Of a stretch of 8,317 bases of DNA, positions 1 to 6,348 are shown piece by piece. Each line of letters starts with the position of its first letter. Position 1 is the stretch's first letter. The stretch lies in contig JAEUNV010000096.1 of NCBI GenBank assembly GCA_016790385.1, positions 1 to 8,317 on the forward strand, written 5' to 3'. The notes beneath the pieces were generated by a model that saw nothing but the letters and a program-made list of their open reading frames with translations, did not search any database and had not been told where the DNA came from. The DNA comes from Zoogloea sp. GTDB taxonomy: Bacteria; Pseudomonadota; Gammaproteobacteria; Burkholderiales; Rhodocyclaceae. A program made the translations under genes and the position numbers.

Positions 1-1
1 G

Positions 2-1309
2 GGCAGCCGCTCGTCCCTGGCCAACCTGCGGGCCGCCGCCGAGATGCTGGAATACCCCGACCTGGACGCCGAGCTGAAGGAGCGCTTCCTGAGCGTGGTG
101 CGCGACGAAGTGCAGGGCATGAGCGCCCGGCTCGACGAAACCGCCAACGCCTTTGCCGACTCCCTCAAGACCCGCTGGCCCCTCGACGAGATGTTGGGGG
201 CCGACCTGGTGGCCGCTGCCCAGCGGCGTATCGAAAAGAAAGTCAGCCTGCCCACCAAGATCGAGGACGTGGACCCGGACGTGTGGGTGAAGGTGGACAG
301 CTTCTCCCTGCTCCAGGCCATCAGCTATCTGGTAAGCCGCCTGTCGGACGAGTTCGAGGTTCGCGAGGTGCGGCTGCGCCTCACCTCGGCGGGCCGGCTG
401 GCGCATCTGGACATCATCTGGTCGGGGCAGGCCATGAGCACCGAAACCGTGATGGCCTGGGAGCTTGAACCCATGACATTTGCGGGCGAAAGCTCGCCCC
501 TCACCGTGCGCGACGTGATCGAGCGCCACGACGGGGAGATCTGGCTGCAACGCGAGAAAACCCAGCACCGGGCCTTCTTCCGCCTGCTGCTGCCTTCCGC
601 CGCGCCCCAGGAACAGGTCGAGGCGGGGACTTTCCTGAAGGGCGAGAGCCGGCCCGAATACTACGATTTCGACCTGTTCAAGCAGACCGAAGCCAGCCAT
701 GCCCTGGATGACCGCCTGCTGTCCGAGTTGACTTTTACCGTCTTCGACACCGAGACCACGGGCCTCAATCCGTCCGAGGGCGACGAGATCATCCAGATCG
801 GTGCCACGCGCATCGTCAATGGCAAGCTGCTCAAGTCGGAGTCCTTCGACCAGTTGGTGGACCCCTTGCGCGAGCTGCCCGAGGCCTCCACCAAGATCCA
901 CGGCATCACCCCCGAAATGCTGGTGGGTCAGCCCCCCATGGCCAAGGTTCTGCCTGCTTTCCATGCCTTCGCCGAAGACACCGTGTTGGTGGCCCACAAT
1001 GCCGCCTTCGACATGCGCTTCCTCCAGCTCAAGGAGGGGAGCACCGGCATCAGCTTCTCCCAGCCCGTGCTCGACACCCTGCTGCTGTCGGCGGTCATCC
1101 ATCCGGCCCAGGAATCCCATCGCCTCGAAGCCATCTGCGAGCGCATGGGGGTGAACATCATGGGCCGGCATACGGCCATGGGCGACGCCATCGTGACTGG
1201 CGAGGTCTTCCTGCGCATGATCCCGCTGCTGGCGGAGATGGGCATCCGGACCCTGGGCGAGGCCCGGCAAGCTTCGGAGAAGACCTACTACGCCCGCGTC
1301 AAGTACTGA
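2..1309 (+). CDS. Degenerate histidine-kinase-like / DEDDh 3'-5' exonuclease fusion (5' partial)
   Basis: The frame is open to the left edge, so the N-terminus is missing; the first visible ATG (44) is internal. Residue numbers count from that Met. The C-terminal domain, about residues 228-421, is a DnaQ-type exonuclease with a full DEDDh set: D235 and E237 in FDTETTG, D323 in HNAAFD, H376 and D381 in GRHTAMGD. It should hydrolyse DNA or RNA from the 3' end with two metal ions. The preceding region resembles a kinase core: a helical segment (SLANLRAAAEML and on) like the dimerisation helices, then about residues 60-190 like an HATPase fold ending in RDVIERHDGEIW and FRLLLP. The asparagine N-box and DxGxG box are not recognisable, so catalysis by this part is unlikely. 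A free replicative epsilon subunit is much shorter and lacks this region. A 16-base gap to the next gene suggests an operon. The exonuclease call is firm; the kinase-like ancestry is inference. Confidence 0.88.
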   Translation, partial: GSRSSLANLRAAAEMLEYPDLDAELKERFLSVVRDEVQGMSARLDETANAFADSLKTRWPLDEMLGADLVAAAQRRIEKKVSLPTKIEDVDPDVWVKVDSFSLLQAISYLVSRLSDEFEVREVRLRLTSAGRLAHLDIIWSGQAMSTETVMAWELEPMTFAGESSPLTVRDVIERHDGEIWLQREKTQHRAFFRLLLPSAAPQEQVEAGTFLKGESRPEYYDFDLFKQTEASHALDDRLLSELTFTVFDTETTGLNPSEGDEIIQIGATRIVNGKLLKSESFDQLVDPLRELPEASTKIHGITPEMLVGQPPMAKVLPAFHAFAEDTVLVAHNAAFDMRFLQLKEGSTGISFSQPVLDTLLLSAVIHPAQESHRLEAICERMGVNIMGRHTAMGDAIVTGEVFLRMIPLLAEMGIRTLGEARQASEKTYYARVKY

Positions 1310-1325
1310 GCAGGGGCGGACGAAC

Positions 1326-2765
1326 ATGACATCCTTCGGGATGGACGCCGCCTCCCAGGCCCGGACCCCATCGGCCGGCGTGGCGGCCCTGCTGCGCCGC
1401 CCGCCGGTGGCCGCCGGGCCCGAAGCCCCGGTGAAGGAAGCCCTGACGCGCATGGTGGCCGAGCGCGTGGGCTGCATCGTGATTGTTGATGGCGTCGGTG
1501 CGCGCCCCCTGGGGGTGCTCACCCAGCGGGATGTCATCGAGCGGGTGGTGCTGCCCGGCGGCGATCTGGAGCAGGCGGTGGCCGGCGTGATGACCGGCGG
1601 TGTCGTCTCCCTTCCGCTCGCGGCGAGCGCCCATCAGGCCCGTCTGAGCTTGGCCCGCCACGATCTGCGCCACCTAGTCTTGGTGGATGCGGTTGGCGCC
1701 TTTGCCGGTGTGGTGTCCCGCGGCGAGCTCTATGGCAATCGAAGTTTCGACGCAGATGATCTGGTCGAGTCCATTCAGGCCGCCGTCGACATCGCCACCT
1801 TGGCCGACGCGGCCCGTCGGGTGCGCGACGCCGCCTGCCGCATGGTGGACGAAGGCGTCGCGGCGGCCCAGGTCTGCGAGTGGATCGCCATTCTCAATGA
1901 TCTGGTGGTGCTGGCCGCCGTTGACCTCGCCGAAGCCGAGTTCGATCTGCCCCTTGTGCCCTGGTGCTGGCTGGCCTTCGGTTCCGAGGGAAGGCTGGAA
2001 CAGACCCTGGATACCGATCAGGACAACGGCCTGATTTTTGTGCCCGAGGCGGAGGCCGATGCCGAAGCCCTGCGCCAACGCTTTCTGCCCTTCACGCGGC
2101 GGGTCAATGAAGCCCTTGACGCCTGTGGTTTTCCCCTGTGCAAGGGCGACGTGATGGCGGGAAATCCGCGCTGGTGCCTGTCGATGACCGAATGGCGCGG
2201 TCAGTTTGCCGAATGGATGCTTGGCGCCACCCCTGATGATCTCCTCAACGCCACGATCTTCTTCGACTTTCGCGCCATCGCCGGGGATGCGCGGCTGGCG
2301 GCGAGGCTCCAGCAGTGGCTGTTGACCAACGCCGGTGACAATGACCTGTTTCTCCGCTTCATGGCCGCCAATGCCCTGAGCGGCGGGCCGCCCCTGGGGC
2401 GCATCCGTGATTTCGTGGTGGATAGGGAAAGCGGCTTTCTTGATCTCAAGCGCGACGGCAGCCGTGTGTTTGTGGACGCGGCGCGCATCCTGGCCCTGGC
2501 CCTTGGCGTGCCCGACACGACCACCCGCGGTCGGCTTCAGGGTGCCGGCGCCATCCTTGGCTGGCCCCGGCGCGAAGTGGAAGCCTGCCTGGAGGCCTTC
2601 GGCTTCATCCAGCACTTGCGTCTGCGCGGCCAGCGCGAAAAGGCCGGCCCCCCCAATATGATCGATCCCGCTGCACTCAACGAACTTGAACGGGCCTTTC
2701 TCAAGGAATCATTTCGCCAAGCCCGCAAACTGCAACAGAAACTCCAGCTTCGCTACCAGTTGTGA
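1326..2765 (+). CDS. CBS-domain pair + DUF294 putative nucleotidyltransferase
   Basis: The 479-residue protein begins with two CBS motifs (about residues 12-135; LGVLTQRDVIE and FAGVVSRGELY are the typical strand-helix endings), which in this family bind adenine nucleotides. A helical linker follows, then a DUF294 nucleotidyltransferase-like domain with the signature G219-S220-x2-R223-x-E225 and T230-D231-x-D233-N234. D231 and D233 are the expected metal-binding carboxylates. The rest, to residue 479, fits the helical DUF294 C-terminal domain. Many relatives carry an N-terminal cyclic-nucleotide-binding domain; it is absent here, so the protein is shorter than those. By family resemblance it may transfer a nucleotide to a protein (GlnD-like), but the substrate is unknown. 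The ATG at 1326 has a modest purine-rich stretch (AGGGGCGG) upstream. Its place between an exonuclease and a symporter suggests a sensory or regulatory role in carbon uptake, which is inference. Confidence 0.87.
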   Translation: MTSFGMDAASQARTPSAGVAALLRRPPVAAGPEAPVKEALTRMVAERVGCIVIVDGVGARPLGVLTQRDVIERVVLPGGDLEQAVAGVMTGGVVSLPLAASAHQARLSLARHDLRHLVLVDAVGAFAGVVSRGELYGNRSFDADDLVESIQAAVDIATLADAARRVRDAACRMVDEGVAAAQVCEWIAILNDLVVLAAVDLAEAEFDLPLVPWCWLAFGSEGRLEQTLDTDQDNGLIFVPEAEADAEALRQRFLPFTRRVNEALDACGFPLCKGDVMAGNPRWCLSMTEWRGQFAEWMLGATPDDLLNATIFFDFRAIAGDARLAARLQQWLLTNAGDNDLFLRFMAANALSGGPPLGRIRDFVVDRESGFLDLKRDGSRVFVDAARILALALGVPDTTTRGRLQGAGAILGWPRREVEACLEAFGFIQHLRLRGQREKAGPPNMIDPAALNELERAFLKESFRQARKLQQKLQLRYQL

Positions 2766-2790
2766 GCCCGACGCCCGGCGAGGCTATACT
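2760..2790 (+). promoter_or_regulatory. Possible weak promoter ahead of the transporter pair
   Basis: TATACT (2785-2790) matches five of six -10 consensus bases and sits 27 bases before the TTG start of the DUF4212 gene. The best -35 candidate is TTGTGA (2760-2765), four of six, with a long 19-base spacer. The 51-base gap is the largest in the + strand run, so an internal promoter letting the transporter genes be expressed apart from the upstream pair is plausible but weak. Confidence 0.28.
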
Positions 2791-2804
2791 CGAAGCCGAC
2801 GATT

Positions 2805-2810
2805 GGGGAG
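2805..2810 (+). promoter_or_regulatory. Shine-Dalgarno site fixing a TTG start
   Basis: GGGGAG lies six bases before TTG at 2817. There is no suitable ATG or GTG between the upstream stop and the first membrane helix, and the protein read from this TTG begins exactly where DUF4212 proteins normally begin, so this site decides the start. Confidence 0.7.
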
Positions 2811-2816
2811 TACAGA

Positions 2817-3080
2817 TTGAGCGATATCCGCGCGAGGCAGCGGGCCTACTGGCGGGCCACCCTGCGACTGACTTCCATCCTGTTGCTGGCCTGGGCTGCG
2901 GCCAGTTTCCTGCCGGGATGGTTTGCGGAAGACTTGAACGCCTACAGTTTCCACGGCTGGCCACTTGGCTTCTACATGGCCGCCCAGGGGGCGTTGATCA
3001 TCTTCCTGCTCATTGTCTGGATCTACGATCAGTGGATGACCCGGCTTGAGCGCCGATACGGCCTCCATGACGAAGACTGA
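2817..3080 (+). CDS. DUF4212 small membrane subunit of a sodium/solute symporter
   Basis: This 87-residue protein has two hydrophobic helices, about residues 15-35 (TSILLLAWAAASFLPGWF) and 50-70 (FYMAAQGALIIFLLIVWIY). A conserved-looking linker with FHGWPLGFYMAAQG joins them, and the charged tail contains ERRYG. This is the usual layout of the DUF4212 family, always encoded next to a VC_2705-type symporter and regarded as its small accessory subunit in the inner membrane. Here the symporter starts three bases after the stop codon, so translation is probably coupled and subunits made together. The start is TTG with a good ribosome site. It replaces, by position, the DUF485 protein seen beside ActP-type acetate permeases. 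Confidence 0.9.
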   Translation: MSDIRARQRAYWRATLRLTSILLLAWAAASFLPGWFAEDLNAYSFHGWPLGFYMAAQGALIIFLLIVWIYDQWMTRLERRYGLHDED

Positions 3081-3083
3081 CCC

Positions 3084-5138
3084 ATGACGTCGACGCCCGC
3101 CTTGTTCCGGCGCCTGGGGCGCTATTACGCCGTCTACGCCGCGGGCTTTGTCTGCCTGGTGATCTTTCTGGCGGTGGCCGAGCAGCTGGGCCTGAGCCCC
3201 CGCTGGATCGGCCAGATCTTCCTGTTCTCCACCATTGCCATTTACGCCGCCATCGGCGTGATGAGCCGAACCTCCGACGTTTCCGAATACTACGTGGCCG
3301 GCCGACGGGTGCCCGCCCTGTTCAACGGCATGGCCACGGCCGCCGACTGGATGAGCGCCGCCTCCTTCATTGGCCTGGCGGGAACGCTCTACTACTCCGG
3401 CTTCGTCGGACTGGCCTTTGTCACCGGGTGGACGGGCGGCTACGTGCTGGTGGCCCTGCTGCTGGCGCCTTTTTTGCGCAAGTTCGGCCAATTCACCATT
3501 CCCGATTTTCTCGGCGCCCGCTACGAGGGGCACTTTGCGCGGGTTGTTGGCGTGTTTGCCGGGGTGCTGGCCAGCTTTGTGTATGTGGTCGCCCAGATCT
3601 ACGGGGTGGGCCTGATCACCAGCCGCTTCATCGGCATTGAGTTCGAGATAGGCGTCTTCGTCGGCCTCGCCGGCATCCTGGTGTGTTCCTTCCTGGGGGG
3701 CATGCGGGCCGTCACCTGGACCCAGGTGGCCCAGTACCTCATCCTCATCATTGCCTACCTCGTGCCGGTGGCCATCCTCTCCTACAAGGTCACGGGCGTT
3801 CCTGTTCCCCAGGCGGTGTATGGGGAGGTCTTGCAGGATCTGGGGGTCAAGGAGCTGGAGCTGTTCTCCGAGCCGCGGGAGAACGAGGTGCGCCTGCAAT
3901 ACCGCTACCGCGCCGAGGAGTACGCCCGCAAGATCGCCGACCTGCCCGAATCCCTCGTTGCCGAACGCGTCGGGCAGGTGGAGCGGGTTACCGAGCTGCG
4001 CACCCAGGGCGCCCCTGCCCGGGAGATCGCCGCGGCCGAACGCACCCTGCGCGATCTGCCGCGCACGTCGGACGAAGCCCGGATCAAATGGGAGCGCGCC
4101 CGCCAGGACAGCCTCTCGCGCTCCGTCAATCCGCCGCCCCACGCGGAGGCCCACCCCGGCGCCGATCGGGCCGCCCGGGACAGCGCCCGCAACAACTTCA
4201 TCGCCCTCACCTTCGTGCTCATGGTGGGCACCGCCGCGCTGCCCCACATCCTGATGCGCTACTACACCACGCCCAGCGTGCGCGAGGCACGGCGCTCGGT
4301 GTTCTGGTCCCTGTTCTTCATCTTCCTGCTCTATGTCACCGCCCCGGCCTACGCCGTGTTCGCCAAGTGGGAGGTGTACAGCAACCTCATCGGCACCGAC
4401 ATCGGCAGCCTGCCGGGCTGGGTCGCGTCGTGGGGCAAGGTCGGGCTGGTCAAGATCGAGGACATCAATGGTGACGGCATCCTGCAACTGGCCGAACTCA
4501 CCATCAACAGCGACGCCATCCTGCTGATCATCCCCGAGATCGCCGGCCTGCCCTACGTGGTGTCGGGTCTGGTGGCGGCGGGGGGGCTGGCGGCGGCCCT
4601 GTCCACCGCCGACGGCCTGCTGCTGACCATCTCCCACGCCCTGTCCCACGATCTCTATTACAAGATGGTCAACCCCGAGGCCTCCACCCAGCGCCGGCTG
4701 GTGATCACCAAGTCCCAGCTGCTGGTGGTGGCCGTGGTGGCCGCCTGGGTGGCCTCCCTGCGCCCCGACAGCATCCTGTTCATGGTCGGGCTGGCCTTCT
4801 CCATCGCTGCCTCGGCCTTCTTCCCGGCCCTGGTGCTGGGCATCTTCTGGAAGCGCGCCAACAAATGGGGCGCGGTGGCCGGGATGCTGGCCGGGCTGGG
4901 CGTCACCTTGTACTACATCGTCCGCACCCACCCCTTCTTCGGCGGCAGCATGGCCGACGCCTGGTTCGACATCAACCCCATCTCCTGCGGCGTCTTTGGT
5001 GTGCCCCTGGGCTTCATCGTCATCGCCGTCATCAGCCTGCTCACGCCCCCGCCGCCACTCGAAGTGCAAGCCCTCGTTGACTTTGTGCGCATGCCCGATG
5101 AGGGCCGAAAAGCCCTCGAAACCGAAAACAGGCTTTGA
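3084..5138 (+). CDS. Sodium:solute symporter, VC_2705 type (probable acetate/carboxylate uptake)
   Basis: A 684-residue inner-membrane protein of the SSS (SLC5) family. Seven hydrophobic segments are visible before residue 235 (about 15-33, 43-60, 84-103, 108-131, 157-180, 188-206, 214-233) and more after 370. The signature GGLAAALSTADGLLLTISHA lies at about residues 500-519; S507 and T508 are the likely Na+-site hydroxyls by analogy with PutP and vSGLT. Two features stand out: a hydrophilic, mostly helical insertion at about residues 237-369 between membrane segments, and a canonical EF-hand loop at D460-E471 (DINGDGILQLAE). The C-terminal tail after about residue 655 is soluble. Family members are commonly annotated as cation/acetate symporters, and the DUF4212 partner and neighbouring CBS/DUF294 and exonuclease genes fit that type of cluster. 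The exact substrate cannot be read from sequence. No intrinsic terminator precedes the tRNA gene. Confidence 0.92.
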   Translation: MTSTPALFRRLGRYYAVYAAGFVCLVIFLAVAEQLGLSPRWIGQIFLFSTIAIYAAIGVMSRTSDVSEYYVAGRRVPALFNGMATAADWMSAASFIGLAGTLYYSGFVGLAFVTGWTGGYVLVALLLAPFLRKFGQFTIPDFLGARYEGHFARVVGVFAGVLASFVYVVAQIYGVGLITSRFIGIEFEIGVFVGLAGILVCSFLGGMRAVTWTQVAQYLILIIAYLVPVAILSYKVTGVPVPQAVYGEVLQDLGVKELELFSEPRENEVRLQYRYRAEEYARKIADLPESLVAERVGQVERVTELRTQGAPAREIAAAERTLRDLPRTSDEARIKWERARQDSLSRSVNPPPHAEAHPGADRAARDSARNNFIALTFVLMVGTAALPHILMRYYTTPSVREARRSVFWSLFFIFLLYVTAPAYAVFAKWEVYSNLIGTDIGSLPGWVASWGKVGLVKIEDINGDGILQLAELTINSDAILLIIPEIAGLPYVVSGLVAAGGLAAALSTADGLLLTISHALSHDLYYKMVNPEASTQRRLVITKSQLLVVAVVAAWVASLRPDSILFMVGLAFSIAASAFFPALVLGIFWKRANKWGAVAGMLAGLGVTLYYIVRTHPFFGGSMADAWFDINPISCGVFGVPLGFIVIAVISLLTPPPPLEVQALVDFVRMPDEGRKALETENRL

Positions 5139-5162
5139 CTTTTCAAAATCTTGATATATAGT
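5135..5162 (+). promoter_or_regulatory. Promoter of tRNA-Ser(GGA)
   Basis: TTGACT (5135-5140) and TATAGT (5157-5162), each five of six consensus matches, are 16 bases apart. Transcription would begin near 5168-5170, giving a leader of only a few bases before the mature tRNA. A GC-rich stretch (GCCGCC) follows the -10 box, as in stringently controlled stable-RNA promoters. The -35 box overlaps the symporter stop codon (TGA, 5136-5138). Confidence 0.7.
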
Positions 5163-5175
5163 GCCGCCTCCACTT

Positions 5176-5266
5176 GGAGAGGTGGATGAGCGGTTTAAGT
5201 CGCACGCCTGGAAAGCGTGTTCAGGGTAATACCCTGACGCGGGTTCGAATCCCGCCCTCTCCGCCA
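5176..5266 (+). tRNA. tRNA-Ser (anticodon GGA)
   Basis: This 91-base gene folds as a class II tRNA. The acceptor stem is GGAGAGG (5176-5182) with CCTCTCC (5256-5262), followed by discriminator G5263 and encoded CCA (5264-5266). The anticodon stem is CACGC/GCGTG (5203-5207 and 5215-5219) around loop CTGGAAA, so the anticodon is GGA (5210-5212), reading UCC and UCU. A long variable arm (TCAGGG-TAATA-CCCTGA) is the serine hallmark. The T arm is GCGGG-TTCGAAT-CCCGC (5239-5255). It has its own promoter and a terminator just downstream. tRNA-Ser genes are frequent integration targets, and accessory-type genes begin within 210 bases. Confidence 0.97.
5244..5266 (+). other. Candidate integration (att) core at the tRNA 3' end
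   Basis: The T loop, T stem and 3' acceptor end are the segment tyrosine integrases most often use as the crossover site. Chromosome-type genes lie on the left and element-type genes on the right of this point. No second copy is present in the window, so this rests on position alone. Confidence 0.3.
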
Positions 5267-5274
5267 AACACCCA

Positions 5275-5304
5275 GCAAAGACGCCCCTCTCGGGGCGTTT
5301 TTGC
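5275..5304 (+). terminator. Intrinsic terminator after tRNA-Ser, probably bidirectional
   Basis: ACGCCCC (5281-5287) and GGGGCGT (5292-5298) form a perfect 7-base-pair stem with loop TCTC, followed by a T run (5298-5302). Flanking GCAAA and TTTGC extend the stem with one mismatch. It ends tRNA transcription, and possibly read-through from the symporter. The near-symmetrical flanks could also stop transcripts arriving from the - strand genes. Confidence 0.85.
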
Positions 5305-5476
5305 TTTCTACCCATCATCCAGCCCCACAAAGAAAAAATGGTAGGGCGGCATGGTGAATGATCGATTTGCCGACAGGTCGGGTAGAACGAAAGAACAACC
5401 ATAGGGGCCTGAAAACTGCCAAGCCTCGGGGCTCTCCGTCCCCGTGATGCGCCCCCGCCAGGAGGACCCGCAGCGG
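5305..5476. other. Junction spacer without a convincing gene
   Basis: This 172-base stretch separates the tRNA terminator from the end of the leftmost - strand gene. It includes an A-rich patch (about 5329-5338) and a modest hairpin, CGGGG (5427-5431) with CCCCG (5440-5444) and an 8-base loop. That hairpin has no adjacent T run and is only a weak terminator candidate for the - strand gene. If the right half is an integrated element, its end should lie in or just left of this stretch. Confidence 0.4.
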
Positions 5477-6103
5477 CTACCGCAGCCCGCCAGCGTGACG
5501 ACCAAGCCCGCGCCTCACGACCTTCAGGTGTTCGGACATGCCTTCCAGCGATGCGCCCACCAGCCGGTTATGTTCGGCGGTTAGCCGCCAAAAGGTGCGC
5601 CAGTGCATCCCCTTCGGTTTCGTCCAGGGTGTCGCGTTGAGGATGCCCACAGGCCAGCCCAGCCGCCGCCGGATCTTGTCCGCGCGCCCGGACAGCCTGT
5701 CGTAATCCCGTTCCCGCTGCGACTCGTAGGCCAGCCGGCGGCAGTGCCGGCAGGCAAAGACCGCGCCACCGTACAGGATCGCCGCGCGCCGCCGGCAAGC
5801 TGGGCACAGGAACCACGGACGTTCCCCCCCGTATTGGCAGGGTGTCCAGCTCAGCATCACCGGGTAGCGGCAATCCTTCCGTTCGCCGTCAATGGTGGAT
5901 GTGTAGCTCAAGATCAGCCGCCCGGCTTCGGCCTGAACCTGAATCGAGGCGCGCAGCTCGCCGCGGCTGTACCAGTTCCACAGCGCCACATGCCCGGCGG
6001 CCAGTAGCCCGGCCTTGTGCAGCTTGCGCACGTCGAGGGGCCGATAGTCCTCCGTCGTGCTGCGCCCGCCCTGGTAGCGCCGCCCGGAACCCATGCCGCC
6101 CAT
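5477..6103 (-). CDS. Zinc-ribbon protein of unknown function, mobile-element type
   Basis: A 208-residue basic protein starting MGGMGSGRRYQ. The frame stays open upstream, but this ATG is chosen because GGAGG sits five to six bases before it and because the glycine-rich start resembles uncharacterised proteins I recall from proteobacterial prophages and integrative elements. The N-terminal half alternates strands (ASIQVQAEAGRLILSY). A central zinc ribbon is C100-P-A-C103 with C118-R-H-C121; C78 and C89 are extra cysteines. Next come an arginine-rich helix (SGRADKIRRRLGW) and KPKGMHWRTFWRL, ending in the basic tail VVRRGLGRHAGG. The ribbon and charge suggest nucleic-acid binding; no catalytic motif is recognised and the function is unknown. 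A probable terminator and about 150 bases separate it from the genes upstream, so it probably has its own promoter, though I see no strong one. Confidence 0.82.
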   Translation of the reverse strand: MGGMGSGRRYQGGRSTTEDYRPLDVRKLHKAGLLAAGHVALWNWYSRGELRASIQVQAEAGRLILSYTSTIDGERKDCRYPVMLSWTPCQYGGERPWFLCPACRRRAAILYGGAVFACRHCRRLAYESQRERDYDRLSGRADKIRRRLGWPVGILNATPWTKPKGMHWRTFWRLTAEHNRLVGASLEGMSEHLKVVRRGLGRHAGGLR

Positions 6104-6151
6104 TTTCACCTCCGAATATTTAGCCGAAATCATCAGGCAGTTTACGCAGGT

Positions 6152-6209
6152 GGAAACCCTGCAAAAAGCCGGAAACCCGCGCCCCGTCTTGCTTGGCGAA
6201 GGTTTCCGG
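6152..6209 (-). repeat. Three copies of GGAAACC, two direct and one inverted
   Basis: On the + strand GGAAACCC occurs at 6152-6159 and 6171-6178, with starts 19 bases apart. The inverted form GGTTTCC is at 6201-6207. The inner direct copy and the inverted copy build the terminator stem; the outer copy could pair with the same arm through seven bases instead. Confidence 0.6.
6161..6209 (-). terminator. Probable intrinsic terminator of the DUF927 operon
   Basis: Read on the - strand, CCGGAAACC (6209-6201) pairs perfectly with GGTTTCCGG (6177-6169) across a 23-base loop, within which CGCC/GGCG can form a further stem. One base after the stem comes TTTTT (6167-6163). It starts 43 bases beyond the stop of the 31-codon gene, where an operon end is expected. 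The long loop lowers certainty. Confidence 0.6.
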
Positions 6210-6252
6210 TGGTGGTGCGTTACAGCTCGCGCACGCGCGCGATGCGTCCCTA

Positions 6253-6348
6253 TTACCTCTCGCCCGGCGGCTTGCTGGGTCGCCATGAATGCAGGTGTCG
6301 GCAGCCCAGACAGTTCCGGCGCTCCGGGTGAATCGTTGGCGCGCTCAT
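6253..6348 (-). CDS. 31-residue CxxC mini-protein
   Basis: The ATG overlaps the upstream stop as ATGA (6348-6345), and GGAGG lies seven bases ahead of it, a strong sign of coupled translation. The product begins MSAPTIHPERRNCLGCRHLH and ends PPGER, with a single C-x2-C-R-H-x-H cluster (NCLGCRHLH) that could hold one zinc ion. CLGCRHL resembles CRVCRHI in the gene just upstream. Small phage and element proteins with this kind of motif usually continue with further cysteines, so this may be a shortened form. The longer in-frame extension upstream (to 6594) overlaps the neighbouring gene in another frame and is not used. Function unknown. Confidence 0.62.
   Translation of the reverse strand: MSAPTIHPERRNCLGCRHLHSWRPSKPPGER

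Noticed and set aside
1674..2615. 313-codon open frame on the - strand opposite the CBS/DUF294 gene
   Set aside because: Shadow of a clear + strand family member; Gly/Gln/His-rich with no domain-like pattern.
5100..5117. GAGGGC/GCCCTC hairpin as symporter terminator
   Set aside because: It lies within the last codons and is followed by A-rich, not T-rich, sequence.
2784..5402. 872-codon open frame on the - strand across the symporter and tRNA
   Set aside because: It is antisense to well-supported genes, low in complexity, and includes the familiar false translation of an antisense tRNA (AERAGFEPASGYYPE). High GC keeps stops rare.
5308..5505. 65-codon - strand frame with a TTG start after the zinc-ribbon gene
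   Set aside because: It overlaps the zinc-ribbon 3' end in another frame, has only a weak GAGG ahead, and no recognisable motif. Its tail (MPPYHFFFVGLDDG) is not obviously random, so conservation in relatives would reopen it.
6117..6167. Promoter for the zinc-ribbon gene on the - strand (TAAATA or TAAACT as -10)
   Set aside because: No acceptable -35 box at proper spacing; TTGCAG gives only 14 bases to TAAACT. A promoter is expected here but cannot be placed.
6228..6241. Alternating CGCGCACGCGCGCG tract (Z-DNA-like)
   Set aside because: Short, and expected by chance in such GC-rich sequence.
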